DNA of 64,000 nt from Pseudarthrobacter cellobiosi (GTDB taxonomy: Bacteria; Actinomycetota; Actinomycetes; Actinomycetales; Micrococcaceae). The translations under genes were made by a program, and so were the position numbers. Location: the NCBI RefSeq assembly GCF_023913755.1, contig NZ_JAMXBJ010000045.1, positions 62,001 through 126,000 of the forward strand, written 5' to 3'. Positions 17,818-29,210 of this stretch are shown one piece after another (position 1 is the first letter of the stretch; each line of letters begins with the position of its first letter). The notes beneath the pieces are model-generated. The model did not search any database. It saw only the letters and a list, made by a program, of their open reading frames with translations, and was not told the origin of the DNA.

Positions 17818-18384
17818 CTAGTCTGCGGATACTACGATGTGACGCCCGGCGCCTTCGCCCTCGGACTCGCTGACGAGTCCCAGGTCAGCGACGGCGTCAT
17901 GAACGATTTTACGTTCGTAGGCACTCATCGGCTCCAGTGCCACGGCCTTGCCGGACTCCTTGACCGAAGCTGCCGCATCCTCGGCGATCTTCTGGAGATG
18001 CCCGGCGCGCTGCTGACGGTAGCCGTTGATGTCCAAGACCAGGCGTGAGCGGTTCTCCGTTGCGGAGAGGACAGAAAGCCGGGTCAGTTCCTGAAGGGCT
18101 TCCAGGACTTCGCCGTCTTCGCCGACGAGGCTGTCGAGACCATCGGTTTCGTCCTCGGCAACGATGGAAATGTAAGTTCGGCCGTTCCGGACTTCGATGT
18201 CAATGTCGCCGTCGATGTCAGCGATATCAAGGAGTTCCTCCAGGTAATCGGCAGCAACGTCGCCTTCCTCTTCGAGGCGGCTGGCAGCGGATCCCTTGGG
18301 CGAATCATCGGCGTCCGTCGAGGCTTCGTCCTGATCGTCAATGACCTCGTCGGAAAGGGCGTGTTCGGTGCTTTCGGCTGACAT
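17818..18384 (-). CDS. jag: Jag/KhpB family RNA-binding protein (KH and R3H)
   Basis: RNA-binding protein of 188 residues. An acidic N-terminal 50 residues precede a KH-like domain (IDGDIDIEVRNGRTYISIV, GEVLEALQELTRLS) and a C-terminal R3H domain (PMSAYERKIVHDAVADL). Homologues (KhpB, EloR) bind small RNAs and mRNAs and influence cell elongation; the precise role in actinobacteria is less certain. Its ATG overlaps the yidC stop as TAATG, so the two are translationally coupled. Confidence 0.88.
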   Translation of the reverse strand: MSAESTEHALSDEVIDDQDEASTDADDSPKGSAASRLEEEGDVAADYLEELLDIADIDGDIDIEVRNGRTYISIVAEDETDGLDSLVGEDGEVLEALQELTRLSVLSATENRSRLVLDINGYRQQRAGHLQKIAEDAAASVKESGKAVALEPMSAYERKIVHDAVADLGLVSESEGEGAGRHIVVSAD

Positions 18385-19364
18385 TACTTTTTCTTCCTGT
18401 TCTTACGCTGGGGCTGGACGCGCTGTCCCTTTTGCTCGATGATCGCAGCTGCGGCAGCTGCCTCCGCTTCGGCGTCGGCCTTCTTCCCGCCCAGAATGGG
18501 CAGGGCCGGCAGGCCCTTGGCAGCCCGGCGCTCGGCGAGTGCCTTGGCGGCGGGGGATCCCGGCGTCGGCATGCGGCGGATGACGAAGAACTGCTGCGCC
18601 ATGGTCCAGAGGTTGGTGGTGGTCCAGTAGATGAGGACACCGATGGGGAAGTTGATGCCACCCACACCGAATACGATGGGCAGGATGTAGAGCATCATTT
18701 TCTGCTGGCGCATGAACGGGCTGGCCATGGCCTCTTCAGACATGTTCTTGGCCATGATCTGCTTCTGCGTGATGAACTGCGACGCCGTCATGGCCAGGAT
18801 CATCACGATCGACAGCGTCCACACGGCCACCACGTTGCCGCCCTCAGGCGTTCCGTGCAGCAGGGTTGCCGACAACGGAGCACCAAAAATGCTCGACTCG
18901 TCGAACTGGACAACCTGTTCGTGGCTCATGGCCCCGATGCCCTTGCCCTGGTCACGGGCGGTGCTGATGCCGGACAAAACCTGGAAGAGCGCGAAGAAGA
19001 ACGGCATCTGGATCAGCATGGGCAAGCAGGCAGAGAACGGGTTGGTTCCGTGCTTCTTGTACATGGCCATCTGTTCCTGCGCCATTGCCTGGCGGGAGAG
19101 CTGGTCAGTCTTGCCCTTGTACTTGTCCTGGAGTTTCTTCAAGTCCGGCTGGAGCAGCTGCATGCCACGCTGCGCCTTGATCTGCTTGACGAATACTGGG
19201 ATCAGGGCGGCACGGATCACCAGCACCAGCCCGATGATGGACAGCGTCCACGTCCAGCCTGAAGCCTCAGGCAGCCCGATGCTGCTCAGGCCCTCGTGGA
19301 AGCCAACCATGATGATGGAAACCAGCCACTTGAACGGAAACATGATTGTTTCAAAGAAGTCCAT
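18384..19364 (-). CDS. yidC: Membrane protein insertase YidC
   Basis: Inserts and folds inner-membrane proteins alone or with SecYEG. The 326-residue protein has the actinobacterial form with no long periplasmic domain: first span at residues 10-30, a Lys/Gln-rich cytoplasmic hairpin (QLLQPDLKKLQDKYKGKTDQLS), the core spans including PMLIQMPFFFALFQVL, and a basic tail ending QRKNRKKK suited to ribosome contact. The hydrophilic-groove arginine is probably R51 in VIRAALIPV. Between yidD and jag, consistent with a ribosome/membrane-biogenesis operon. Confidence 0.94.
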   Translation of the reverse strand: MDFFETIMFPFKWLVSIIMVGFHEGLSSIGLPEASGWTWTLSIIGLVLVIRAALIPVFVKQIKAQRGMQLLQPDLKKLQDKYKGKTDQLSRQAMAQEQMAMYKKHGTNPFSACLPMLIQMPFFFALFQVLSGISTARDQGKGIGAMSHEQVVQFDESSIFGAPLSATLLHGTPEGGNVVAVWTLSIVMILAMTASQFITQKQIMAKNMSEEAMASPFMRQQKMMLYILPIVFGVGGINFPIGVLIYWTTTNLWTMAQQFFVIRRMPTPGSPAAKALAERRAAKGLPALPILGGKKADAEAEAAAAAAIIEQKGQRVQPQRKNRKKK

Positions 19365-19380
19365 ACGATATCCCTATTCG

Positions 19381-19776
19381 TCAGGCCGCAAGGCGGCCTT
19401 CTCCATCAGTCTGAGCAGCCAGGTACTTGTCCGGGTTGTTCAGCACAACAATTGTGGGGGTCCGGTGATCGGGCCAGTGGCGGTGGCCGGCGGGGACATG
19501 GTCCACACCGCCGGCATTCCACGGATGGCAGCGCACAAGGCGACGGGCCGCGAGCCAGCTGCCCTTCACTGCCCCATGGACAGTGATCGCCTCAAGGGCG
19601 TACGCCGAGCAGGAAGGAAAGAAACGGCAGACCTGGCCATACAAGGGAGAAATCACCTTGCGGTAGGCCATCAGCAGCAGAATAAGAATGTTCCTGGGCA
19701 GGTTCCAGAGGAAGGTACCCACGGCGGCAGCAACAGGATGAAGGTAGTGGACGACGGCGGCAGTTACCTTACGCAC
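19381..19776 (-). CDS. yidD: Membrane protein insertion efficiency factor YidD
   Basis: Small membrane-associated protein of 131 residues that aids YidC-dependent insertion. The signature is clear: YRKVISPLYGQVCRFFPSCS with the paired cysteines, then YALEAITVHGAVKGSWLAARRLVRCHPW. It overlaps the rnpA end by 8 bases and precedes yidC by 16, matching the classic rpmH-rnpA-yidD-yidC order. The C-terminal 40 residues are variable. Confidence 0.93.
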   Translation of the reverse strand: MRKVTAAVVHYLHPVAAAVGTFLWNLPRNILILLLMAYRKVISPLYGQVCRFFPSCSAYALEAITVHGAVKGSWLAARRLVRCHPWNAGGVDHVPAGHRHWPDHRTPTIVVLNNPDKYLAAQTDGEGRLAA

Positions 19777-20179
19777 GCTGTGTCCCTTCCTGTGTTGTAC
19801 CGGTTGAACCGTTTACAGCAGCCCGCGGAAGGCGGCTGCCCAACCGGCTCATTGTTGATTCCAGTGCGGCGTTGTAGTCCGCCAGCAGTTGATCCCAGCT
19901 GGCGGCAGCGGACGCAGGCAGCGCCCGGACCACTATGGCGAACCCGGTACCGTACTCGCGCAGCGAGGCAGCACCGGCTTCTCTCAGTCTCCTCTTAACG
20001 AGGTTCCTGACCACAGCGTTCCCGACACCTTTGGAAACGATGAACCCGATCCGGCTGGGTTCGTCGGCAGCAATAGCTGCCGCATATAACACTACGTTCC
20101 GGCGTCCATTGCGGACACCGGAACGTACAGTTGTTGAAAAATCGGTTGCAGTCCTCAAACGGTTACGGGTGGCCAGCAC
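19769..20179 (-). CDS. rnpA: Ribonuclease P protein component
   Basis: Protein subunit that assists RNase P RNA in maturing the 5' end of tRNAs. The 136-residue basic protein begins MLATRNRLRTATDFSTTVRSG and has the RNR-type core RIGFIVSKGVGNAVVRNLVKRRLREA. It lies 40 bases after rpmH and overlaps yidD by 8 bases. Confidence 0.94.
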   Translation of the reverse strand: MLATRNRLRTATDFSTTVRSGVRNGRRNVVLYAAAIAADEPSRIGFIVSKGVGNAVVRNLVKRRLREAGAASLREYGTGFAIVVRALPASAAASWDQLLADYNAALESTMSRLGSRLPRAAVNGSTGTTQEGTQRA

Positions 20180-20219
20180 CTTAAACTCGCAAAGAAAAGT
20201 TAACCGACGAGTCAGTTAT

Positions 20220-20357
20220 CTAGGCCGACAGTTCGGTGCGGCCCTTGCCACGACGGGCTGCCAGGATGGCACGGCCGGCACGGGTACGCATACGAAGGCG
20301 GAAGCCGTGCTTCTTGGCTCGACGGCGGTTATTCGGCTGAAAAGTCCGCTTGCTCAC
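20220..20357 (-). CDS. rpmH: 50S ribosomal protein L34
   Basis: Forty-five-residue, strongly basic L34, from a GTG at 20357 to TAG at 20220. The sequence begins [20 protein letters not shown] and ends GKGRTELSA, the full family pattern. First gene of the rpmH-rnpA-yidD-yidC-jag run and divergent from dnaA across oriC. Confidence 0.97.
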   Translation of the reverse strand: MSKRTFQPNNRRRAKKHGFRLRMRTRAGRAILAARRGKGRTELSA

Positions 20358-20825
20358 GTTAGTTACTCCAGTGGATCAAAGGTGCGCCCACCCGATCAGT
20401 AAAAGGGGAAGAACTGGCCGACGCTAAGTTTTGTATATGCACACTTCCCCCGGCTGCTCAAACGCGGTGCGCCAGAGAGATTCAGAAGGGGCCAAAAAGC
20501 GTACACAAAGGACTTCACAACGTTAGGGCAAAATGCCTGCCAGAGTCAAACCGGGGTAGCCCCGGGTCCCTGTCGCCGGCTGTGGTTAACCTGGCCCCAC
20601 AGCCTGTGGATGAAGTGGCTCACAGGGCTGTTTTCGAACCACAACGGTGTAATTATCCACAAGCTACTTCCCAGCTATCTTCTGGCCTTTTGTTCCCCTA
20701 GAGTGGCTCAGTAGCCGATTATCCACGGACTGTGCATAACCCTGTGGATGAAGCTGAACCAGCATCCTGGTTCGGGACTTGGGGCTGCACGTAATGCAGG
20801 CACGCAAGTTTTGAGGAACTGATTG
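20358..20825. other. oriC: oriC, left part (rpmH-dnaA intergenic)
   Basis: About 470 bases between divergent rpmH and dnaA. DnaA-box 9-mers: TTATCCACA at 20653, TTATCCACG at 20719, TGTGCATAA at 20731 (reverse strand, exact) and TGTGGATGA at 20743. The boxes cluster in the dnaA leader, fitting autoregulation and initiation. Promoters for both genes must lie here but none is assigned with confidence. Confidence 0.8.
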
Positions 20826-22247
20826 ATGACAGTAGACGAAGCCAACCACGCCAATACTGTCGGAAGTTCCTGGCGTCGAGTTGTGAGCCTGCTCGAGCAG
20901 GACGACCGCGTTTCTCCACGGCAGCGGGGCTTTGTCATCCTGGCCCAGGCACAGGGCTTGATCGGATCCACCCTCCTGGTGGCCGTTCCCAACGAACTGA
21001 CCCGTGAAGTCCTTCAGACCCAGGTCAAGGACGCCCTGGATGACGCCCTGCATAACGTTTTCTCCGAGGACATCCGCTGCGCGATCGACGTGGACACCGA
21101 TCTGGTGCCGCTCCACAAGGAGCCGGAACCCGTCGTCGAACCTTCCTACTCGCCGGACCAGCTGATCGAACAGAAGCCGCAGCCGATGCTGCCGAGCACT
21201 TCCCACGAATTCGGCCGTCTCAACCCTAAGTACGTCTTCGATACTTTTGTGATCGGTTCATCCAACCGCTTTGCCCATGCAGCTGCTGTGGCCGTGGCCG
21301 AAGCGCCCGCCAAGGCCTACAACCCGCTGTTCATCTACGGTGATTCCGGGCTTGGCAAGACCCACCTCCTGCACGCGATCGGCCACTATGCCCGCCGCCT
21401 GTACAGCGGAATCCGGGTCCGGTACGTGAATTCCGAAGAGTTCACCAACGACTTCATCAACTCCATCCGCGATGACGAAGGCGCCAGCTTCAAGACCACG
21501 TACCGCAACGTGGACGTGCTGCTGATCGATGACATCCAGTTCCTGGCCGGCAAGGACCGGACGCTGGAGGAGTTCTTCCACACGTTCAACTCCCTGCACA
21601 ACAACAACAAACAGGTGGTCATCACCTCGGATCTGCCGCCCAAGCAGCTGGCAGGTTTCGAGGACCGGATGAAGTCCCGCTTCGAGTGGGGCCTCCTCAC
21701 CGACATCCAGCCGCCCGAGCTCGAGACCCGCATCGCCATCCTGCGGAAGAAGGCGCTCAGCGAAGGTCTCTCCGCCCCGGACGATGCCCTGGAATACATC
21801 GCTTCCAAGATCTCCAGCAATATCCGCGAACTCGAGGGCGCACTGATCCGGGTGACGGCATTCGCCAGCCTGAACCGCCAGCCGGTCGATGTTGCGTTGG
21901 CTGAGATGGTCCTGAAGGACCTCATCACGGACGACGGCGCCCAGGAAATCACGTCGAGCCAGATCCTGATCCAGACGGCCGAGTACTTCAAGCTCACCAT
22001 GGAGGAACTCTGCAGCAAGTCCCGTACGCGCACGCTGGTGACCGCCCGGCAGATCGCCATGTACCTCTGCCGCGAGCTCACGGACATGTCCCTGCCGAAG
22101 ATCGGCCAGGAACTCGGCGGCCGCGACCACACCACGGTGATCCACGCAGACCGCAAGATCCGTGAGCTGATGGCTGAGCGTCGTGTGATCTACAACCAGG
22201 TCACCGAACTCACCAACAGGATCAAGCAGCAGCAGCGCAACTCCTGA
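20826..22247 (+). CDS. dnaA: Chromosomal replication initiator DnaA
   Basis: AAA+ initiator that binds DnaA boxes and opens oriC. The 473-residue protein has an N-terminal oligomerisation domain (1-90), a short linker, the ATPase with Walker A GDSGLGKT at 172-179 and Walker [10 protein letters not shown], and the C-terminal box-reading domain with the signature [20 protein letters not shown] at 20826 is preferred over the TTG three bases upstream; GAGGA precedes it. Boxes in the leader and in the dnaA-dnaN gap, plus clusters near 12, 38 and 39 kb, are likely binding targets. Confidence 0.97.
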   Translation: MTVDEANHANTVGSSWRRVVSLLEQDDRVSPRQRGFVILAQAQGLIGSTLLVAVPNELTREVLQTQVKDALDDALHNVFSEDIRCAIDVDTDLVPLHKEPEPVVEPSYSPDQLIEQKPQPMLPSTSHEFGRLNPKYVFDTFVIGSSNRFAHAAAVAVAEAPAKAYNPLFIYGDSGLGKTHLLHAIGHYARRLYSGIRVRYVNSEEFTNDFINSIRDDEGASFKTTYRNVDVLLIDDIQFLAGKDRTLEEFFHTFNSLHNNNKQVVITSDLPPKQLAGFEDRMKSRFEWGLLTDIQPPELETRIAILRKKALSEGLSAPDDALEYIASKISSNIRELEGALIRVTAFASLNRQPVDVALAEMVLKDLITDDGAQEITSSQILIQTAEYFKLTMEELCSKSRTRTLVTARQIAMYLCRELTDMSLPKIGQELGGRDHTTVIHADRKIRELMAERRVIYNQVTELTNRIKQQQRNS

Positions 22248-22775
22248 GCTGTCGCCTCTATACCTTATTAACAGGTGCATGTGGATAACCCTGTGGATAC
22301 TTAAGGGGACAACCGAGCTTAATGGGCTTAAAACCCTTAAGCCGCCTGTGGATCAGCGAAAACCCAAAAAATGTTATCCCCATCCACAGCCTGTTTAAAA
22401 CCTGCGTCACCCACAATCCATGAACAGGGCTTAACCGCTGGATCCTGCGGCCGGATCGAGTTATCCACAGTATCCACAGCAGTTATTAACACTACTAATC
22501 CCAAGAAATTGATTTCCCTCAAATAACAATCTCGATCCGCGCCCCGAACCGGCCCAGGCCCAAGGGCCTCCGGACCCCAGGCGTCCTGACCGGGGATGGG
22601 TTAATCAGCCGTCTTCCGGCTAAGCTGTCAGCAGCGCTCCCATCCTCGGGATTCTTTGTGGTTCAGCAATCGACGAACCATGCAGGTTCCGTTGTTGGGG
22701 CGCCACTACTTTTGGGCTCCCTGTGGGAGTTTCCGGTTCAGACAAGGCAGCAGCAATGAAAGGCGGCACCCTTCC
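22248..22775. other. oriC: oriC, right part (dnaA-dnaN intergenic)
   Basis: Holds many DnaA boxes: TGTGGATAA at 22280, TGTGGATAC at 22292, TGTGGATCA at 22347, TTATCCACA at 22461 and GTATCCACA at 22470, followed by an AT-rich tract (about 22485-22530) with TTATTAACACTACTAATC, a candidate unwinding element. The dnaN promoter and its GTG start region occupy the right end. Confidence 0.85.
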
Positions 22776-23900
22776 GTGAAGTTCAGAGTCGAACGGGACG
22801 TCCTGGCAGAAGCCGTCACCTGGACAGCCCGGTCGTTGTCTCCGCGGCCGCCGGTTCCAGTGCTGTCCGGCCTGCTCCTGAAGGCTGAAGCAGGCACGGT
22901 CAGCCTCTCAAGTTTTGACTACGAGACTTCCGCACGGTTGGAAATTCCCGCGGACATCACCGCCGAGGGAACCATCCTCGTTTCCGGGCGCCTCCTCGCA
23001 GACATTTGTCGAAGCCTTCCTTCCGCTCCGGTGGTCGTGGAGACCGATGGCAACAAAGTGACGCTGACCTGCCGCCGCAGCAGCTTCCACCTGGCCACCA
23101 TGCCCGAGGCCGAATACCCGCCGCTGCCTGCGCTGCCCGCCATCAGCGGCACTGTCCCGGGTGAAGCATTCGCCCAGGCTGTGTCCCAGGTGATCATTGC
23201 GGCCAGTAAGGATGACACCCTCCCGATCCTGACCGGCGTCCGGATGGAGATCGAGGACGACCTCATCACGCTTCTGGCCACCGACCGCTACCGCCTGGCC
23301 ATGCGCGAAGTGCCGTGGAAGCCCACCACTCCGGGAATTTCCACCAGTGCGCTGGTCAAGGCAAAAACCCTCAACGAAGTGGCTAAGACCCTTGGCAACA
23401 GCGGCGACATCAACCTCGCGCTTGCTGACGATGACAGCCGCCTGATCGGTTTCGAAAGCGGCGGCCGCACCACCACCTCGCTGCTCGTGGATGGCGATTA
23501 CCCCAAGATCCGCTCGCTGTTCCCGGATTCCACCCCCATCCACGCAACCGTCCAGACGCAGGAACTTGTGGAAGCCGTCCGCCGTGTGTCGCTGGTGGCC
23601 GAACGCAACACACCGGTTCGCCTCGCCTTCACCGAAGGACTGCTGCACCTGGACGCCGGCACCGGCGAAGATGCCCAGGCCTCCGAAGAACTCGAAGCCC
23701 AGCTCTCCGGTGACGACATCACCGTCGCCTTCAACCCGCACTACCTGGTGGAAGGCCTGAGCGTCATCGAAACGAAATACGTCAGGTTCTCCTTCACCAC
23801 TGCACCGAAGCCCGCCATGATCACGGCCCAAGCAGATGTCGACGGTGAGGACCAGGACGACTACCGCTACCTGGTCATGCCCGTCCGCCTCCCCAACTAG
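22776..23900 (+). CDS. dnaN: DNA polymerase III beta subunit (sliding clamp)
   Basis: Ring-shaped processivity factor. At 374 residues it has the family length and three repeated clamp domains; recognisable segments are VKFRVERDVLAEAV at the start, LPILTGVRMEIEDDLITLLATDRYRLA in the middle and YLVMPVRLPN at the C terminus. GTG at 22776 is chosen from the family N terminus, with AAAGGCGG upstream. Confidence 0.96.
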   Translation: MKFRVERDVLAEAVTWTARSLSPRPPVPVLSGLLLKAEAGTVSLSSFDYETSARLEIPADITAEGTILVSGRLLADICRSLPSAPVVVETDGNKVTLTCRRSSFHLATMPEAEYPPLPALPAISGTVPGEAFAQAVSQVIIAASKDDTLPILTGVRMEIEDDLITLLATDRYRLAMREVPWKPTTPGISTSALVKAKTLNEVAKTLGNSGDINLALADDDSRLIGFESGGRTTTSLLVDGDYPKIRSLFPDSTPIHATVQTQELVEAVRRVSLVAERNTPVRLAFTEGLLHLDAGTGEDAQASEELEAQLSGDDITVAFNPHYLVEGLSVIETKYVRFSFTTAPKPAMITAQADVDGEDQDDYRYLVMPVRLPN

Positions 23901-23912
23901 GTAGCAGAAAAC

Positions 23913-23936
23913 GTCGTTATGGGCGCTCATAACGAC
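23913..23936. repeat. Palindrome after dnaN
   Basis: GTCGTTATG and CATAACGAC flank GGCGCT. A compact hairpin 12 bases past dnaN, possibly a terminator or a copy of a dispersed palindromic element. Confidence 0.55.
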
Positions 23937-24003
23937 ACTTAGTGCGACCTAGTTGGGCTGACCAGTTCAGCAACAGCCAACCCCGCGCAGAAAAGAGACC
24001 CAC

Positions 24004-24888
24004 GTGCATATTGGACTGATCGGCCTTGGCAAAATGGGTTTCAACATGCGCGAACGCCTGCGAAAGGGCGGCATTGAGGTCACCGGCTTTGACCGCAATC
24101 CCGAGGTCACCGATGTTACGTCCGTGGATGAGCTCATTGCGGCCGTTCCGGCCCCGCGACTGATCTGGGTCATGGTCCCGTCAGGCGACATCACCGATGC
24201 CGTCGTCACCGAACTCGGGAACAAGCTCGACGCCGGCGACCTGGTGATCGACGGCGGCAACTCCCGCTTCACCGAGGACCAAAAACATGGTGCCGCGCTG
24301 GCTGAGAAGGGCATCCGCTTCGCCGACTGCGGTGTTTCGGGCGGAGTGTGGGGCCTCCAGAACGGGTACGGACTCATGGCCGGCGGCGACGCTGCCGATA
24401 TAGAGCGGGCCCTGCCGGTTTTTGATGTACTCCGCCCCGAAGGCGAGCGGGCAGACAGCTTTGTCCACGTCGGCGGAATCGGTGCCGGACACTACGCCAA
24501 GATGGTCCACAACGGCATCGAATACGGCCTGATGCAGGCGTACGCCGAAGGCTACGAACTGCTGGCCGCCAAGGACATTGTTGACGACCTGCCCGGTACG
24601 TTCCGCGCCTGGCAAAAGGGCACCGTGGTCCGGTCCTGGCTGCTGGACCTCATGGTCAAGGCGCTGGACGAGGACCCTGGACTCGAATCCATTGATGACT
24701 ACGTCGAGGACTCGGGCGAGGGACGCTGGACCGTTGAGGAAGCCATCGCCAACGCTGTTCCCGCGCCGGCCATCACCGCTGCACTCTTCGCACGCTTTTC
24801 CTCCCGCGAAGAAAACTCGCCCGCGATGAAAATGGTTTCAGCGCTGCGCCACCAGTTCGGCGGGCATGCCACCCGTCCCGCCAAGTAA
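24004..24888 (+). CDS. gnd: 6-phosphogluconate dehydrogenase, short decarboxylating form
   Basis: Converts 6-phosphogluconate to ribulose 5-phosphate and CO2 in the pentose phosphate pathway. The 294-residue protein is the short form (the long form is about 470). Dinucleotide-binding GLIGLGKMG is at residues 4-12, and the substrate signatures IDGGNS, GVSGGVWGL and KMVHNGIEYGLMQAYAEG are intact. GTG start at 24004. The gene sits between dnaN and recF, as in Streptomyces and mycobacteria. Confidence 0.92.
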   Translation: MHIGLIGLGKMGFNMRERLRKGGIEVTGFDRNPEVTDVTSVDELIAAVPAPRLIWVMVPSGDITDAVVTELGNKLDAGDLVIDGGNSRFTEDQKHGAALAEKGIRFADCGVSGGVWGLQNGYGLMAGGDAADIERALPVFDVLRPEGERADSFVHVGGIGAGHYAKMVHNGIEYGLMQAYAEGYELLAAKDIVDDLPGTFRAWQKGTVVRSWLLDLMVKALDEDPGLESIDDYVEDSGEGRWTVEEAIANAVPAPAITAALFARFSSREENSPAMKMVSALRHQFGGHATRPAK

Positions 24889-24933
24889 CATCCACCCCGG
24901 GACCCGCGGGTTCCGAGAATTGTCGAACACCGC

Positions 24934-26136
24934 GTGTACCTAGAACACCTCTCGCTCACTGACTTCCGCAGCTACGCCCAGGTTGACCTTCCCCTCGAAC
25001 CGGGGGTGACCGTGCTCGTCGGGGCAAACGGCATCGGCAAAACCAACCTCATGGAGGCCATCGGATACCTGGCCACGCTCAGCTCGCACAGGGTCAGCTC
25101 CGACGCCCCACTGCTGCGGTTCGGCAAGGACCGTGCGCTGGTCCGGGCCCGCCTGGTCCGTGGCGGGCAGACCACGGTCCTGGAACTTGAGATCAACGCC
25201 AGCCGCGCCAACCGGGGGCGGATCAACCGCAGCAATCCCGTCCGGGCCAGGGATCTCCTGGGGATTTGCCAGACGGTGCTTTTCGCCCCCGAGGACCTGG
25301 CGCTTGTCAAGGGAGATCCGTCCAACCGCCGCCGGTTCCTCGACGAGCTGCTGGTCAGCCTTATGCCCCGGCACTCGGCGACCCGCACGGACTATGACCG
25401 TGTCCTGAAGCAGCGCAACGCCCTGCTCAAATCCGCCCGGGCCGGAAAATTCACTGCCGGCCATGAGGCCACCCTCGATGTCTGGGACCAGCACATGGCC
25501 CGGGCAGGCGCCGAGCTGCTGCACGCACGGCTGGCGCTGGTGGAACTGCTGCGCCCGCATCTGGCCAAGGCATATGCCCAGCTCACGGATGGCTCCAAGG
25601 AGGCCAACGCCGTCTACCGGTCCACCCTGCAAAACCTGATGGACGACGACGGCGGCGCAGCAGCGGGTGCCGGCGCCGGTTTGATGGTGGATGGGTCCGC
25701 CGCTGCCGAAGATCTGCGGAACCTCACCGTTGAGGACCTCACCGGGCGCTATGTCCAGGCCTTTGCAGCCTCCCGCCGCAAGGAACTTGAACGCGGAATC
25801 TCCTTGGTGGGGCCGCACCGGGATGAGCTGGAACTGATCCTCGGCGAAGCGCCTGCCAAGGGATATGCCTCGCATGGCGAGACCTGGTCCATGTGCCTCT
25901 CCCTCCGGCTCGCTTCCTATTACGTCATGCTCGATGACGCGAGGACCGGCGGGTCTGCACCGATCCTCATCCTCGACGACGTTTTCGCCGAGCTGGATGT
26001 GCAGCGCCGGCGTAAACTGGCGGCAATAGTCTCCGGCGCGGAACAGGTCCTGGTAACCGCCGCTGTCGACGCCGATATCCCGGAGGAACTCTCCGGCCGG
26101 CGGGTGAAGGTCATCCCGGGAGGAATCGATGAATAA
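24934..26136 (+). CDS. recF: DNA replication and repair protein RecF
   Basis: SMC-like ATPase that helps load RecA at gaps. The 400-residue protein has Walker A GANGIGKTN at 30-38, the ABC-type signature region VGPHRDELELIL and Walker B ILILDDVFAELD. GTG start at 24934. The 3' end overlaps the DUF721 gene by 8 bases, indicating coupling. Confidence 0.95.
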   Translation: MYLEHLSLTDFRSYAQVDLPLEPGVTVLVGANGIGKTNLMEAIGYLATLSSHRVSSDAPLLRFGKDRALVRARLVRGGQTTVLELEINASRANRGRINRSNPVRARDLLGICQTVLFAPEDLALVKGDPSNRRRFLDELLVSLMPRHSATRTDYDRVLKQRNALLKSARAGKFTAGHEATLDVWDQHMARAGAELLHARLALVELLRPHLAKAYAQLTDGSKEANAVYRSTLQNLMDDDGGAAAGAGAGLMVDGSAAAEDLRNLTVEDLTGRYVQAFAASRRKELERGISLVGPHRDELELILGEAPAKGYASHGETWSMCLSLRLASYYVMLDDARTGGSAPILILDDVFAELDVQRRRKLAAIVSGAEQVLVTAAVDADIPEELSGRRVKVIPGGIDE

Positions 26137-26686
26137 GGATGAAAAGGGCGGGCTGCAGCCCGGCCGGGATCCTGACAACATAGACGCGCCGCAGGCTGCG
26201 CTGAACCGCATGCGTGAGGCCGCGGCCGCACGCGGCGAAATCCGCCGGAAGGCACCCCCCAAGGCCGGCGCCGCCAAGACAAAGGGTGGGATCCGGGATA
26301 CCCGCGGTTTCAGCCAGTTCCATTCCACCGGCCGTGATCCGCTGGGGCTTGGCAAAGTGGTAGGACGCCTCGTGGCCGAACGCGGCTGGAGCTCGCCGGT
26401 AGCGGTGGGGTCGGTCATGGCAGAGTGGGCCACGCTGGTTGGCCCGGAGATCTCAGCGCACTGCACCCCGGAGAGTTTCACCGATACCACCCTTCACGTG
26501 CGCTGCGACTCGACGGCCTGGTCCACGCAGCTGCGGCTGCTGAGCAACAGCCTGCTGGAGAAGTTCCGCACGGAACTGGGCGATGGCGTGGTCACCAGCA
26601 TCCAGGTGCTCGGCCCGTCAGCACCCAGCTGGCGCAAGGGCGGACGTACCGTCAACGGCCGCGGGCCGCGCGATACCTACGGTTAG
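26129..26686 (+). CDS. DUF721 (DciA-like) protein
   Basis: A 185-residue protein of the DUF721 family, corresponding to Rv0004. Proteins with this domain include DciA, the replicative-helicase operator found in bacteria lacking DnaC, so a role in DnaB loading is plausible. The N-terminal 60 residues are basic and Gln/Ala-rich; the domain runs from GWSSPVAVGSVMAEWATLVGPEISAH through LLEKFRTELGD. It overlaps recF by 8 bases. Confidence 0.82.
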   Translation: MNKDEKGGLQPGRDPDNIDAPQAALNRMREAAAARGEIRRKAPPKAGAAKTKGGIRDTRGFSQFHSTGRDPLGLGKVVGRLVAERGWSSPVAVGSVMAEWATLVGPEISAHCTPESFTDTTLHVRCDSTAWSTQLRLLSNSLLEKFRTELGDGVVTSIQVLGPSAPSWRKGGRTVNGRGPRDTYG

Positions 26687-29151
<2,465 letters not shown>

Positions 29152-29210
29152 CCGGTTCACCGAGTAGATATTCCAAGTCCGACATATACCTGAAACGGAA
29201 AATATAAACG

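Noticed and set aside
24940..26490. 516-codon frame antisense to recF and DUF721
   Set aside because: Shadow frame; recF carries intact Walker motifs on the plus strand.
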